Shown here piece after piece: positions 13,580 to 21,356 of a DNA stretch of 25,170 nucleotides. The stretch is from an uncultured Oscillospiraceae bacterium (GTDB lineage Bacteria > Bacillota > Clostridia > Oscillospirales > Oscillospiraceae). Position 1 is the stretch's first letter. Every line of letters starts with the position of its first letter. The translations under genes were made by a program, and so were the position numbers. The stretch covers positions 1-25,170 of the forward strand of contig CAKTJX010000036.1 in NCBI GenBank assembly GCA_934569045.1, read 5' to 3'. The notes under the pieces are model-generated. The model was given only the letters and a program-made list of their open reading frames with translations, was not told the origin of the DNA and did no database searches.

Positions 13580-13608
13580 ATTATACCAGATTGCGCTTTT
13601 GGTGTCCA
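13580..13608 (-). promoter_or_regulatory. Promoter of nrdR
   Basis: On the minus strand TGGACA (complement 13603-13608), 17 bases and TATAAT (complement 13580-13585). The start of transcription lies about 50 bases before the ATG. Confidence 0.8.
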
Positions 13609-13621
13609 GACTTTTTTCCTC

Positions 13622-13650
13622 TTGAGTTTTTGCCCGGAATCGGGTAAAAT
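13622..13650 (+). promoter_or_regulatory. Promoter of the membrane protein and degV genes
   Basis: TTGAGT (13622-13627), 17 bases and TAAAAT (13645-13650). Transcription would start around 13657, only about a dozen bases before the ATG, inside or next to the ribosome binding site. Confidence 0.65.
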
Positions 13651-13668
13651 GGCACCAAAGGAGGGCCT

Positions 13669-14064
13669 ATGAAAAAGAATCTTCTCTATACCACCTGGGT
13701 GGTGCTGTATATTCTCTGCGCCGCCCTGGGCTTTCTGCCGGAGCGGTCCGGCGCATTGCAGGTCTTTTTGAGCCTGCTGTCCCTGGTCTTTTTCCTGCCC
13801 CCGGCGCTGCTGCTGTGGCAGGGGAAGCAGTCGGGAGACAAAAAAACCGTCTCCCTGGTCCGCACGGTGAGCCTGACCTCCCTGGGTCTGACGCTGCTGA
13901 TGCTGATTTTCAACATTATCTTCGCCGCCAGAACCGCCGCGGTGGGCAACGCCCTTCACGCGCTGCTGGTGCTGGTGTCTGCCCCCATGATGACGGCAGG
14001 GGCCTGGGTGGTATCCCTGTTCCTGTGGGCCTGCCTGCTGGTGGCAAGCATTTATAAGAGATGA
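13669..14064 (+). CDS. Four-helix membrane protein of unknown function
   Basis: A 131-residue protein with four predicted membrane helices (about residues 6-24, 30-52, 68-88 and 102-127). I do not recognise a family. AGGAGG stands close to the ATG. It is followed after 14 bases by a DegV gene, whose ribosome binding site overlaps the end of this gene, so the two are one transcript. The pairing hints at a lipid or membrane-related role, which is inference only. Confidence 0.8.
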   Translation: MKKNLLYTTWVVLYILCAALGFLPERSGALQVFLSLLSLVFFLPPALLLWQGKQSGDKKTVSLVRTVSLTSLGLTLLMLIFNIIFAARTAAVGNALHALLVLVSAPMMTAGAWVVSLFLWACLLVASIYKR

Positions 14065-14078
14065 ACGGAGTGAAACAT

Positions 14079-14939
14079 ATGTCCTATCAAATTCTAACCG
14101 ATTCCTGCTGCGATTTTACCGCCGAAAAATATCAGGAGTTGGGCCTGACCGCCGTGCCCCTGATGGTGAACTTCCGGGGGCAGACCTATCCGGACCGGAA
14201 CGACGAAAGCCTGAAGGATATGTACGCCGGTCTCCGGGCCGGTGAGGTGGCCACCACCTCCGCCGCCAACCCGGAACAGTGGACCGAGGCCATGGAGCCC
14301 ATCCTGAAGCGGGGCGAGGACGTATTGGTGCTGGCCTTCTCCTCCGGTCTCTCCACCAGCTTCCAGTCCGTCGAAATAGCCGCCGCCGACCTGCGGGAGC
14401 AGTACAAGGACCGGACCATCCTGGTAGTGGACAGCCTGTGCGCCTCTTTGGGCGAGGGCCTGCTTGCCTACTACGCCTGCAAAAAGCGGGACGCGGGGCT
14501 CTCCATTGAGGAATTGGCCCAGTGGCTCACGGACAACCGGCTGCACCTGTGCCACTGGTTCACCGTGGATGATCTGATGTACCTGAAGCGGGGCGGCCGG
14601 GTCAGCGCCGCCACAGCCATCATGGGCACCATGCTCTCCATCAAGCCCGTGCTCCATGTGGACGACGCGGGCCACCTGATCTCCGTAGGCAAGGCCCGGG
14701 GCCGGAAGGCCTCCATCCAGGCCATGGCCCAGAAGGTGGGCGAGCTGGCCGCGAACTATGATAACCCCGTCATGTTCATCTCCCACGGCGACTGCCTGGA
14801 GGACGCGGAATACCTGGCAGGCCTGCTGAAAAAGCAGTACGGCGTGCCGGAAATCTACATCAACTATGTAGGCGCCGTCATCGGCTCCCACTCCGGGCCG
14901 GGGACGCTGGCACTGTTCTTTATGGGAGAACATAGGTAA
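14079..14939 (+). CDS. DegV-family fatty-acid-binding protein
   Basis: A 286-residue DegV/FakB-type protein. Members bind a fatty acid and, in the best-studied cases, present it to the kinase FakA for phosphorylation. Typical motifs are ILTDSCCDF near the start, FSSGLSTSFQS around residues 90-100, VDSLCASLGEG, and the C-terminal GAVIGSHSGPG-TLALFF. GGAG stands eight bases before the ATG at 14079, so I rejected an earlier start six codons upstream. No FakA gene is in the window. A strong terminator follows. Confidence 0.94.
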   Translation: MSYQILTDSCCDFTAEKYQELGLTAVPLMVNFRGQTYPDRNDESLKDMYAGLRAGEVATTSAANPEQWTEAMEPILKRGEDVLVLAFSSGLSTSFQSVEIAAADLREQYKDRTILVVDSLCASLGEGLLAYYACKKRDAGLSIEELAQWLTDNRLHLCHWFTVDDLMYLKRGGRVSAATAIMGTMLSIKPVLHVDDAGHLISVGKARGRKASIQAMAQKVGELAANYDNPVMFISHGDCLEDAEYLAGLLKKQYGVPEIYINYVGAVIGSHSGPGTLALFFMGEHR

Positions 14940-14940
14940 A

Positions 14941-14970
14941 GTTGACAGTTGACAATGGACAATTGACAGT
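14941..14970 (+). repeat. Degenerate TTGACA-unit repeat
   Basis: Directly after degV come TTGACA, TTGACA, GGACA and TTGACA units in about 30 bases, in the pattern gTTGACAgTTGACAatGGACAatTTGACA-like with small variation. Such short degenerate runs are found in intergenic DNA of many gut bacteria. They resemble -35 hexamers but no -10 follows. Confidence 0.6.
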
Positions 14971-14973
14971 TTT

Positions 14974-15007
14974 GGGCACGCCGTGGAGTCTGCGGCGTGC
15001 CCTTTTT
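14974..15007 (+). terminator. Terminator of the degV operon
   Basis: GGGCACGCCG (14974-14983) pairs perfectly with CGGCGTGCCC (14993-15002) and is followed by TTTTT. Confidence 0.93.
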
Positions 15008-15092
15008 GTCATTGGGTAACTTTTGGTTGGATGGACGGAACATGGTTTTCAGTGCGAAGGATGACAGGTGAAAACCCCAATTTTCCAGCCAC

Positions 15093-15126
15093 AAAAAATG
15101 TGCCGCGTTTTGGCGACACATTTTTT
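15093..15126. terminator. Terminator of amidohydrolase 1
   Basis: AAAAAATGTG (15093-15102) pairs with CACATTTTTT (15117-15126), with further pairing of CGC and GCG inside. It is three bases after the minus-strand stop and can work in both directions. Confidence 0.88.
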
Positions 15127-15128
15127 CT

Positions 15129-16277
15129 TTACTTTTTCCACCCGTTTTCCGTCAGCGATGCCTGGGGCAGGCTGCGGGAGAGGCAGGGGCCGGAGACGGT
15201 GGCGATATCCTGGATGCGGAGGCGGCAGCGTTCGGTGACGCCCATGCTGTCCGGCAGGTCCAGTTCCTCCTCCCTGACCTGGTAGACCGTGAGGTCGGCC
15301 CGCTGGCCCAGCTCCACCAGGGTCTGCTTGTCGGGGATGTGCAGCAGCTCCACCGGGTTCACGATGACCTGCTTCAATGCCTCCGCCACCGGCAGGCCTG
15401 CCTGGATGGTCTTGGTCATAACCCCGGCCAGAGAGATGCCGGGGCGGTTGTAGTTGCCCAGGTGCAGATCTGTGGAGATGGTTTCCGTGTAGAAGCCCTG
15501 GGCCATGGCCCGGCGGGCCAGATCATAGCTGAAATTGTTGGAGCCATGGGACAGGTCGAAGCGGACACCCCGCTTCCGGGCCTCCCAGGCGCATTTTTTT
15601 ACCCTGCCGTCCTCGTCAAAGAGATTGGGGGCCACAGGGGAATAGGTGTGGGCGTACACATCGTCCTTACCCAGCACCCCCAGCACCTCCTCCAGGCTTT
15701 CCTTGGCCCGGCTGGGGTGGACGATCAGGGGCAGTCCCGCCCGCTCCGCCAGATCCTTTGCCTGCCGGAGGGTCTTCTTCGTGTCGGCGTTGCACCGGGG
15801 GTCAATGCGGATTTTGGCCCCCAGGATTTCGCCGGGGTAGGCCCTCACCGTCTCCAGGAAGGGCTCCGGCTTCAGGTTGTCCAGGTTCAGCAGCTCATCG
15901 TGGCCCTGGGCGGTGCCGATGCCCCAGCAGCCCACATACAGATAGGCCGTGGCCCGGAAGGGCATCCGGGCAATCCAGTCGTGGACCTGGGCATAGTTGA
16001 AGGCCCCGGCGCTGCCCGCGTCGTGGACATGGGTAATACCCAGGCTGGGATAGGTGCGGATGGGGTCGAAGCCCTCAAAATGGGTGTGGCAGTCCGTCCA
16101 CCCGGCGGAAACCCGCAGGTCCTCCCCCTCCACAATCTCCCAGCCGGGCTGGGCCTCAATCCGGGGCTCCATGGCCGCCACGATGCCGTCCGTAATCCGA
16201 ATGTCCATCGGGCGGCTGTAGGCCGCCTGATAGGGGTCGTAGACCGATACATTTTTCAGCAGAATGGTATGAAACAT
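15129..16277 (-). CDS. COG3964 amidohydrolase 1 (EF_0837-like)
   Basis: A 382-residue member of the amidohydrolase superfamily, often mislabelled dihydroorotase. All metal ligands are visible: HTH (His64, His66), the carbamylated Lys155 in GAKIRIDP, His187 (LIVHPSR), His210 (AHTYSP) and catalytic Asp270 (STDLH). Characterised COG3964 enzymes hydrolyse acetylated hydroxy or amino acid derivatives, such as acetyl-(R)-mandelate; the true substrate here is unknown. AAGGAG stands seven bases before the ATG at 16277, which I chose over an ATG 19 codons earlier. It is a close paralog of the gene at 17440-18582 and shares its promoter pattern. It is monocistronic, next to a LysR gene on the same strand. 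Confidence 0.92.
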   Translation of the reverse strand: MFHTILLKNVSVYDPYQAAYSRPMDIRITDGIVAAMEPRIEAQPGWEIVEGEDLRVSAGWTDCHTHFEGFDPIRTYPSLGITHVHDAGSAGAFNYAQVHDWIARMPFRATAYLYVGCWGIGTAQGHDELLNLDNLKPEPFLETVRAYPGEILGAKIRIDPRCNADTKKTLRQAKDLAERAGLPLIVHPSRAKESLEEVLGVLGKDDVYAHTYSPVAPNLFDEDGRVKKCAWEARKRGVRFDLSHGSNNFSYDLARRAMAQGFYTETISTDLHLGNYNRPGISLAGVMTKTIQAGLPVAEALKQVIVNPVELLHIPDKQTLVELGQRADLTVYQVREEELDLPDSMGVTERCRLRIQDIATVSGPCLSRSLPQASLTENGWKK

Positions 16278-16304
16278 GGGCGCGCTCCTTCGTTTTTTTC
16301 TTTT

Positions 16305-16334
16305 ATTGTAGACGAAGGGGCGGGAAATGTCCAA
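16305..16334 (-). promoter_or_regulatory. Promoter of amidohydrolase 1
   Basis: On the minus strand TTGGAC (complement 16329-16334), 18 bases and TACAAT (complement 16305-16310), with GTC before the -10. Both hexamers and the spacing are identical in the promoter of amidohydrolase 2. Confidence 0.78.
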
Positions 16335-16373
16335 TCGCGTTTTTCTTTGGATGAATAAATTTTGTCTATAACC

Positions 16374-17303
16374 TTACTCGCTCTGGGCGATGCATTGGCG
16401 GAAAACCTCCTCCAATTCCGGATAGAACCCCTTGGGAAACCGGGGCAGGCTGCTGCGGCGGCACAGGAGCAGGCGGCGGCTGAACGCGCCGCGGTAGCGC
16501 TCCGGGATAGAATAAACACAGTCCCGCAGGGACATGGCATTGCGAATCTCCCGGCTCATGGCGTAAATGGAGGAAGCAATCCCATTTTCAGCAAGGGTGC
16601 TCAGGGTGATGGGTCTGGTAACAGACTGAACAAATACCGGGGTAATGCCCGCCTGCTGAAAAATCTCAATTGCCATTTGCCGGGAGCGGCTGCCCGCAGC
16701 ACTCGCCGCCAAAGGTTCCTCAGCCAGATAAATTGGATCCAATTCCGGGTACTCCTTTCCGGTATTCCTGGCATAAGCCGCGGCGGGACTTCCCCGGCGC
16801 AAAAGTATATACATCTGGAAGCCGCCCAGGTCTGTCCGGTAGAACTCCGGCTCCCGTACCTCCATATTGGTGCTGAGTACCTGGATGGCCCCCTCCCGGA
16901 ATTTCTGTACCAGATCCTCCGAATTGCTCTCCAGCATCCGAATGGTGATCTGCGGGTATTTCTCCCGGAGTCCGGCCACGGCCGGCGCCGCGTAGGTATT
17001 GATATAAGGGGTCACGCCCACGGTTACCTGGCTGAAGGGCGTTGTATCCTCGGCATAGATTTCACGCAGGCAGGTGTCGTAGGCACGCAGCATTTCCGCC
17101 GCGGTGTCCAGGAAACGGGCCCCCTGCTGTGTCACGGTAATTTTTCGGCGGCTTCGCTGGAACAGCGGAAATCCCAGCTCCGCCTCCGCGCGCTGCAGGC
17201 ACTGGCTGAGAGAGGGCTGGGTAATATACAGGTTTTCCGCCGCCCTGGTCACATTCAACTCCTTGCGCAGCTCCAGCAGCCAGCGCAGTTCCCGAATCGT
17301 CAT
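16374..17303 (-). CDS. LysR-family regulator of the amidohydrolase locus
   Basis: A 309-residue LysR protein with the winged helix at residues 1-60 (TIRELRWLLELRKELNVTRA, AENLYITQPSLSQCLQRA) and an effector-binding domain from about 90. I chose the ATG at 17303 with GGAGG nine bases upstream; the longer frame would cover the divergent promoter region. It lies between the two paralogous amidohydrolase genes and is divergent from the second, a classical position for a LysR activator of catabolic genes. The ligand is probably the substrate of the amidohydrolases; this is inference. Confidence 0.92.
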   Translation of the reverse strand: MTIRELRWLLELRKELNVTRAAENLYITQPSLSQCLQRAEAELGFPLFQRSRRKITVTQQGARFLDTAAEMLRAYDTCLREIYAEDTTPFSQVTVGVTPYINTYAAPAVAGLREKYPQITIRMLESNSEDLVQKFREGAIQVLSTNMEVREPEFYRTDLGGFQMYILLRRGSPAAAYARNTGKEYPELDPIYLAEEPLAASAAGSRSRQMAIEIFQQAGITPVFVQSVTRPITLSTLAENGIASSIYAMSREIRNAMSLRDCVYSIPERYRGAFSRRLLLCRRSSLPRFPKGFYPELEEVFRQCIAQSE

Positions 17304-17331
17304 CGTCCTTTTCCTCCAATAATAGGCAATG

Positions 17332-17344
17332 CTTATAATATAAG
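17332..17344. promoter_or_regulatory. Candidate LysR operator in the divergent region
   Basis: CTTATAATATAAG is a perfect dyad with 5-bp arms and three central bases. A second half-match, CTTATAA, follows at 17350-17356, next to the -35 of amidohydrolase 2. Position and symmetry suit a LysR binding site. Confidence 0.5.
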
Positions 17345-17356
17345 AAGCACTTATAA

Positions 17357-17386
17357 TTGGACTTATTGTACCACATAGTCTACAAT
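17357..17386 (+). promoter_or_regulatory. Promoter of amidohydrolase 2
   Basis: TTGGAC (17357-17362), 18 bases and TACAAT (17381-17386), with GTC before the -10. The same pattern precedes amidohydrolase 1. Confidence 0.75.
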
Positions 17387-17439
17387 GAGTCCAGACGAAA
17401 AAAGAAAAATTTGTGTGCAATGTCACAAGGAGACACAGA

Positions 17440-18582
17440 ATGGTAAAAAATATTTTACTGAAGTCCGTCGCTGTATACGATTCCGCCGCCGCGAAATACA
17501 GTCAGAAGCAGGATATCCGCATCACGGACGGCATCATTGCGGAGATCGCCCCCCAGATTCCGGCACAGCCCGGCTGGGAAATTGTGGAAGGGGATGACCT
17601 GCGGGCATCCGCCGGCTGGACGGACTGCCACACCCATTTTGAGGGCTTTGATCCCTTCCGCACCTATCCGGGCCTGGGTGTGACCAGGGTCCACGACGCG
17701 GGCAGCTTTGGAGCCTTCACCTATCCCAAAATCCACGAAATCATCGCTTCCCTGCCCTTCCCCGCCACGGCCTACTTGTACGTGGGCTGCTGGGGTGTTA
17801 CCGGAAACGGCCATGATGAGCTCATCACCCTGGACAATCTGAAGCCGGAGCCCTTTCTGGAAGTCGCAAAGGCCTACCCTGGGGAAATCCTGGGCGCCAA
17901 GATCCGCATTGATCCCCGGGTCAACAGCGATACCAAAAAGACCCTGCGCCAGGCAAAGGAGTTGGCATTGAAAGCCGGGCTTCCGTTGATTGTCCATCCC
18001 AGCCGCTCCAAAGACTCCCTGGAGGAAATTCTTGCCGTGCTGGATAAGGATGATGTCTACGCCCACACCTATTCTCCCGTGGCCCCCGCTCTGTTTGATG
18101 AGAATGGGCATGTAAAAAAATGCGCCTGGGAGGCCCAGAAGCGGGGTGTCCGCTTCGATCTGTCCCATGGCTCCAACAATTTCAGTTACGATCTGGCCCG
18201 CCGGGCCATTGCCCAGGGGTTTCTGACGGAAACCGTGTCCACAGACCTGCACCTGAAAAATTATGACCGCCCGGGTATCTCCCTGGCCGGAGTGATGACC
18301 AAAGCGGTTCAGGCGGGCTTCTCTGTGGACCAGGTTCTGAACCGGGTCATTGTCACGCCGCCGGAGCTGCTGCACATCCAGGGCAAACAGACTCAGATCA
18401 CCCTGGGAAAGCCGGCAGATATCACCGTCTACCGTGTGGTGGAGGAGAACCGGGTCCTGCCGGACAGCCAGAGCAATATGGAGCAGTGCCGCATTCAGAT
18501 TCAGGATGTTGCTACCGTTTACGGCAGCTGCGTTCATCGGAGTCTTCCCATGGCGGAGCCCTCCCAGAATGGCTGGAAGTAA
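17440..18582 (+). CDS. COG3964 amidohydrolase 2 (EF_0837-like)
   Basis: A 380-residue paralog of amidohydrolase 1, highly similar over the whole length. The metal site is complete: His64 and His66 (DCHTHFEG), Lys154 (GAKIRIDP), His186 (LIVHPSR), His209 (AHTYSP) and Asp269 (STDLH). There is one residue less near VGCWGV-TGNGHDE, close to the active site, so substrate range could differ from the first copy. AAGGAG stands seven bases before the ATG at 17440, chosen over an ATG nine codons earlier. The SLC13-type permease gene follows after 67 bases and is probably cotranscribed. A 6-bp GC hairpin without T-run lies in the gap. Confidence 0.92.
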   Translation: MVKNILLKSVAVYDSAAAKYSQKQDIRITDGIIAEIAPQIPAQPGWEIVEGDDLRASAGWTDCHTHFEGFDPFRTYPGLGVTRVHDAGSFGAFTYPKIHEIIASLPFPATAYLYVGCWGVTGNGHDELITLDNLKPEPFLEVAKAYPGEILGAKIRIDPRVNSDTKKTLRQAKELALKAGLPLIVHPSRSKDSLEEILAVLDKDDVYAHTYSPVAPALFDENGHVKKCAWEAQKRGVRFDLSHGSNNFSYDLARRAIAQGFLTETVSTDLHLKNYDRPGISLAGVMTKAVQAGFSVDQVLNRVIVTPPELLHIQGKQTQITLGKPADITVYRVVEENRVLPDSQSNMEQCRIQIQDVATVYGSCVHRSLPMAEPSQNGWK

Positions 18583-18649
18583 TTTTTCCCCGGCATACCC
18601 GGGGTGAAATAAACTGCGTACAAAGAGAAAACAAGGAGGAAAAAAAAAA

Positions 18650-19939
18650 ATGACAATGCAAATGGGTATCTGTATCGGGCTGTTTGTCGCAATGCTGATC
18701 AGCTTCCTGCTGAACAAACTGCCCCTGGGCATCACCGCAGGCACGGTGGCCGCTCTGCTGGTGGTCACCGGCTGCACCGAGGCCAAGACCATTCTATCTT
18801 CCATTGGCAATGCCAACACCGTCACCATCTGCTGCATGATCATCCTGGCCAGCGGCCTGGGCCGGACTTCGTTCCCCGCCAAGCTGACCCACGGCATCCG
18901 GAAGATCACCAAAGGCAACTATCGCCTGGCCTATCTGGGCGTCATTCTCATCGGCGTAGCCCTGACCAGCATGCTCACCAGCCCCATGGCCGCCTATGCC
19001 ATCTGCTTCCCCATTATGGATTCCGTCTGTGATGAGTTCGGCGTTTCCCGCTCCAAGGCACAGTTCCCCCTGCTGGTCATCTGCCTGGGTTGCTGCGCAA
19101 TCCTGCCGCTGGGCGGCGCCATCAGCCAGTCCGCCGTTTACGCCGGTTACATGGAAACCTACGGCTTCACCCAGGGCTTTGACGCCATGGATTTCTTCAA
19201 GGGCCGCTGGCCCATGGTGCTGGTCTGCATTGCCTGGGCCTACTTTATCGCGCCGAAGCTGACCCCGGAAAAGCCCGTTGTCCCCATTGCCGCACTGGAA
19301 GCCAAGAAGGCGGAGCACAAGCAGCTGAGCAAGTTCTCCGATGTCGCCGGTGTCGTTATCTTCGCGCTGGTCATCCTGGGCTTTATTTTCAACAAGCATC
19401 TGAACGGCATCCCCACCTGGTTCCTGGCCTTTGCCGGTGTGATGGCTATGGTCATCTGCGGCACACTTGGGAAAAATGATGCCATCAAGGCCATCCCCGT
19501 AGATATCTGCATGCTGTTCGTAGGTGCCAACACCATGGCTACCGCTCTGGTAGGCACCGGCACCGCCGAATTCATCGGCAGCCTGATCTCCGGTCTGGTG
19601 GGCAACGCCGCCAATACCTTTGTGCTTCACGCGGTCTTTTTCATCGTGCCCTTCACCATCACCCAGTTCATGCAGAACCAGAGCGTTATGAATGTCTTTG
19701 CCCCCATCGCCCTGATCACCTGCTCCGCCCTGGGCGCCGATCCCAGAGGCTGCATGATTCTGATTTCCGCCGGTGCGCTGACCGCCTACATGACCCCCTC
19801 CGCCACCGCGGCCGTTCCCATGTGCATGGGTGCCGGCGGCTACGATGTGAAAGCCCTGTTCAAGATGGGCTGGTCCTTCGCCATCCTGGCCTGTGTGGTC
19901 TATGTTACCTTTGTCAGCCTGGTCTACCCGGCTTTCTAA
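18650..19939 (+). CDS. SLC13/DASS-type anion permease
   Basis: A 429-residue integral membrane protein with about eleven hydrophobic segments. It resembles the divalent anion:sodium symporter or SLC13 superfamily: two similar halves, each with a re-entrant-like Ser/Thr-rich motif (LTSPMAAYAICF near residue 108 and MTPSATAAVPMC near 382). AAGGAGG precedes the ATG across an A-rich spacer of ten bases. It lies downstream of amidohydrolase 2 and likely imports the organic anion that the hydrolases act on. A citrate or C4-dicarboxylate carrier is also possible from family alone. Confidence 0.87.
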   Translation: MTMQMGICIGLFVAMLISFLLNKLPLGITAGTVAALLVVTGCTEAKTILSSIGNANTVTICCMIILASGLGRTSFPAKLTHGIRKITKGNYRLAYLGVILIGVALTSMLTSPMAAYAICFPIMDSVCDEFGVSRSKAQFPLLVICLGCCAILPLGGAISQSAVYAGYMETYGFTQGFDAMDFFKGRWPMVLVCIAWAYFIAPKLTPEKPVVPIAALEAKKAEHKQLSKFSDVAGVVIFALVILGFIFNKHLNGIPTWFLAFAGVMAMVICGTLGKNDAIKAIPVDICMLFVGANTMATALVGTGTAEFIGSLISGLVGNAANTFVLHAVFFIVPFTITQFMQNQSVMNVFAPIALITCSALGADPRGCMILISAGALTAYMTPSATAAVPMCMGAGGYDVKALFKMGWSFAILACVVYVTFVSLVYPAF

Positions 19940-19956
19940 GAAAATCCAAAAATTTT

Positions 19957-19996
19957 GCCCCAGCTCCGGTTTTGCCCGGAGTTGGGGCCGTTTTTT
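19957..19996. terminator. Terminator of the permease gene
   Basis: GCCCCAGCTCCGG (19957-19969) pairs with CCGGAGTTGGGGC (19976-19988, one G-U) and is followed by TTTTTT on the plus strand. It also ends the minus-strand ABC operon, whose stop codon overlaps the T-run. Confidence 0.93.
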
Positions 19997-21356
19997 ATCC
20001 CAAAAGAATGGTATTTAGCGCCTCAATCAGGGCCACGGCCTGGGTTCTGGGGAGATAGCACAGGCTCTTGCCGTCCACCTGGGCCAGGACCTGGGTGCCG
20101 TCCAGGCGGTAGAGGGTGACGGTGGTTTCCTGGGTTCCCTCCCGGTCAAAGTGGACCGTCAACTGGAGCTCCTGCTTTCCGGTGGGGGCAGCGGTGGTGA
20201 ATTCATCGGCAGTCAGGGTCTCCAGGGCGGTCTGAACCTCCGTCAGGTCCACCTCCGTGTCCCCCAGATACCAGGCGGGGTCCGCATCCTTGTCGTCCTC
20301 CGGCTGGCGGTATTCCAGAGTCGCGGTCTGACCGTCCAGCGTTACGGTCAGGGAATCGGCCTGGGTGAAGTCCGCTGGGAACACCTGCTGGTGGCGCAAA
20401 TCGTCATAGCCGCAGGCGGTGAGGGCCTTGTACTCCGCATTGGTGATGCGGTAGAGGATGGGGGAATCCCCCACCCGGGCGTAGGCCTGGCCCGGCTCGT
20501 CCTCGGACTTGTCCTCCTCCTTGCTAAGATGCAGGGTGAAGGTCTGTTCCTCCGTCTGCTCCTCCTGGGTGTAGGTCACGGTGACGGTCTGGGCGGGGCT
20601 GTCCAGCAGGCAGTCCTGAAGCGCCTGCTCGGTGGCGTTGTAGGTTACATAATCCTCCAGAGTCAGATTTTTCAGGCTGCGAAGGTAGCTCTCCACCAGG
20701 TTCGTGTCCAGAGCCCCGCCATCGGAGGCCCGGAAATAGAGGTCGTCATCGCAAAGGCTCTTGCCCTCCTCATCCCGAACAAAGCTGTCGGTTTTCTCCC
20801 CGGAGACGGAGATGCTTTGCACTGTCTCCAGCTCCGGCACCCGGTCATTCTGAATGAGGCCGGAGAGGTCGGTGTCGAATTCCTCCAGAGGGTCGTGGCT
20901 CAGCAGGTAGACCTTGCCGTCTCCCAGGGAGGCATAGCGCTGGGCATCCATCTGGCTGTAATCCCCCAGCTTCAATTCCACAGTCTCCTCCCCCTGGGTC
21001 AGGGTGATGGTGCAGGTGGGGTTCGTCAGGCCGTACTGGCCGTAGTCCTCCACCTCCTCAATGGTGAAGGCCGCGCCAAGATTGGAAAACTGCTCCAGAA
21101 GCGAAGCCATTTTCTCCTGATCCACCGGGAAGGCCTCGTCCGCCGGGTAAACCCAGGTATCGTCCTGCTTCTGAAAGGCCAGGGACGTATCCTCATATTC
21201 CCAGCTGACGGAATCGATATCCGACCACTCCAGGACGGTGGCCGGAGTGTTTTTAATGATTTCCTTTTTCTCCTCCCGCTTCACCACGACCAAGGTCACG
21301 GCGCTGGCAAGCACCAGCACAGCCAGCAGGAGCAGAAGCTTTTTCTGTCGGTTCAT
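19995..21356 (-). CDS. DUF4340 domain protein
   Basis: A 453-residue protein with one N-terminal membrane anchor (residues 6-24, KLLLLLAVLVLASAV) and a large extracytoplasmic beta-rich part of the DUF4340 family. The repeated pattern is visible: VYPADEAFPVDQEKM, LTNPTCTITLTQGEETVEL and KLGDYSQMDAQRYASL. It starts with the ATGA overlap of the GldG-like gene and is the last gene of the ABC operon. DUF4340 proteins regularly follow GldG-like genes. Function is unknown; a role in binding or in assembly outside the membrane is plausible. Confidence 0.9.
   Translation of the reverse strand: MNRQKKLLLLLAVLVLASAVTLVVVKREEKKEIIKNTPATVLEWSDIDSVSWEYEDTSLAFQKQDDTWVYPADEAFPVDQEKMASLLEQFSNLGAAFTIEEVEDYGQYGLTNPTCTITLTQGEETVELKLGDYSQMDAQRYASLGDGKVYLLSHDPLEEFDTDLSGLIQNDRVPELETVQSISVSGEKTDSFVRDEEGKSLCDDDLYFRASDGGALDTNLVESYLRSLKNLTLEDYVTYNATEQALQDCLLDSPAQTVTVTYTQEEQTEEQTFTLHLSKEEDKSEDEPGQAYARVGDSPILYRITNAEYKALTACGYDDLRHQQVFPADFTQADSLTVTLDGQTATLEYRQPEDDKDADPAWYLGDTEVDLTEVQTALETLTADEFTTAAPTGKQELQLTVHFDREGTQETTVTLYRLDGTQVLAQVDGKSLCYLPRTQAVALIEALNTILLG

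Noticed and set aside
15339..19630. Long open frames opposite the amidohydrolase, LysR and permease genes (15339-16358, 16362-17378, 17455-18918, 18794-19630)
   Set aside because: All mirror confident genes on the other strand and show the low-complexity make-up of GC-rich shadows.
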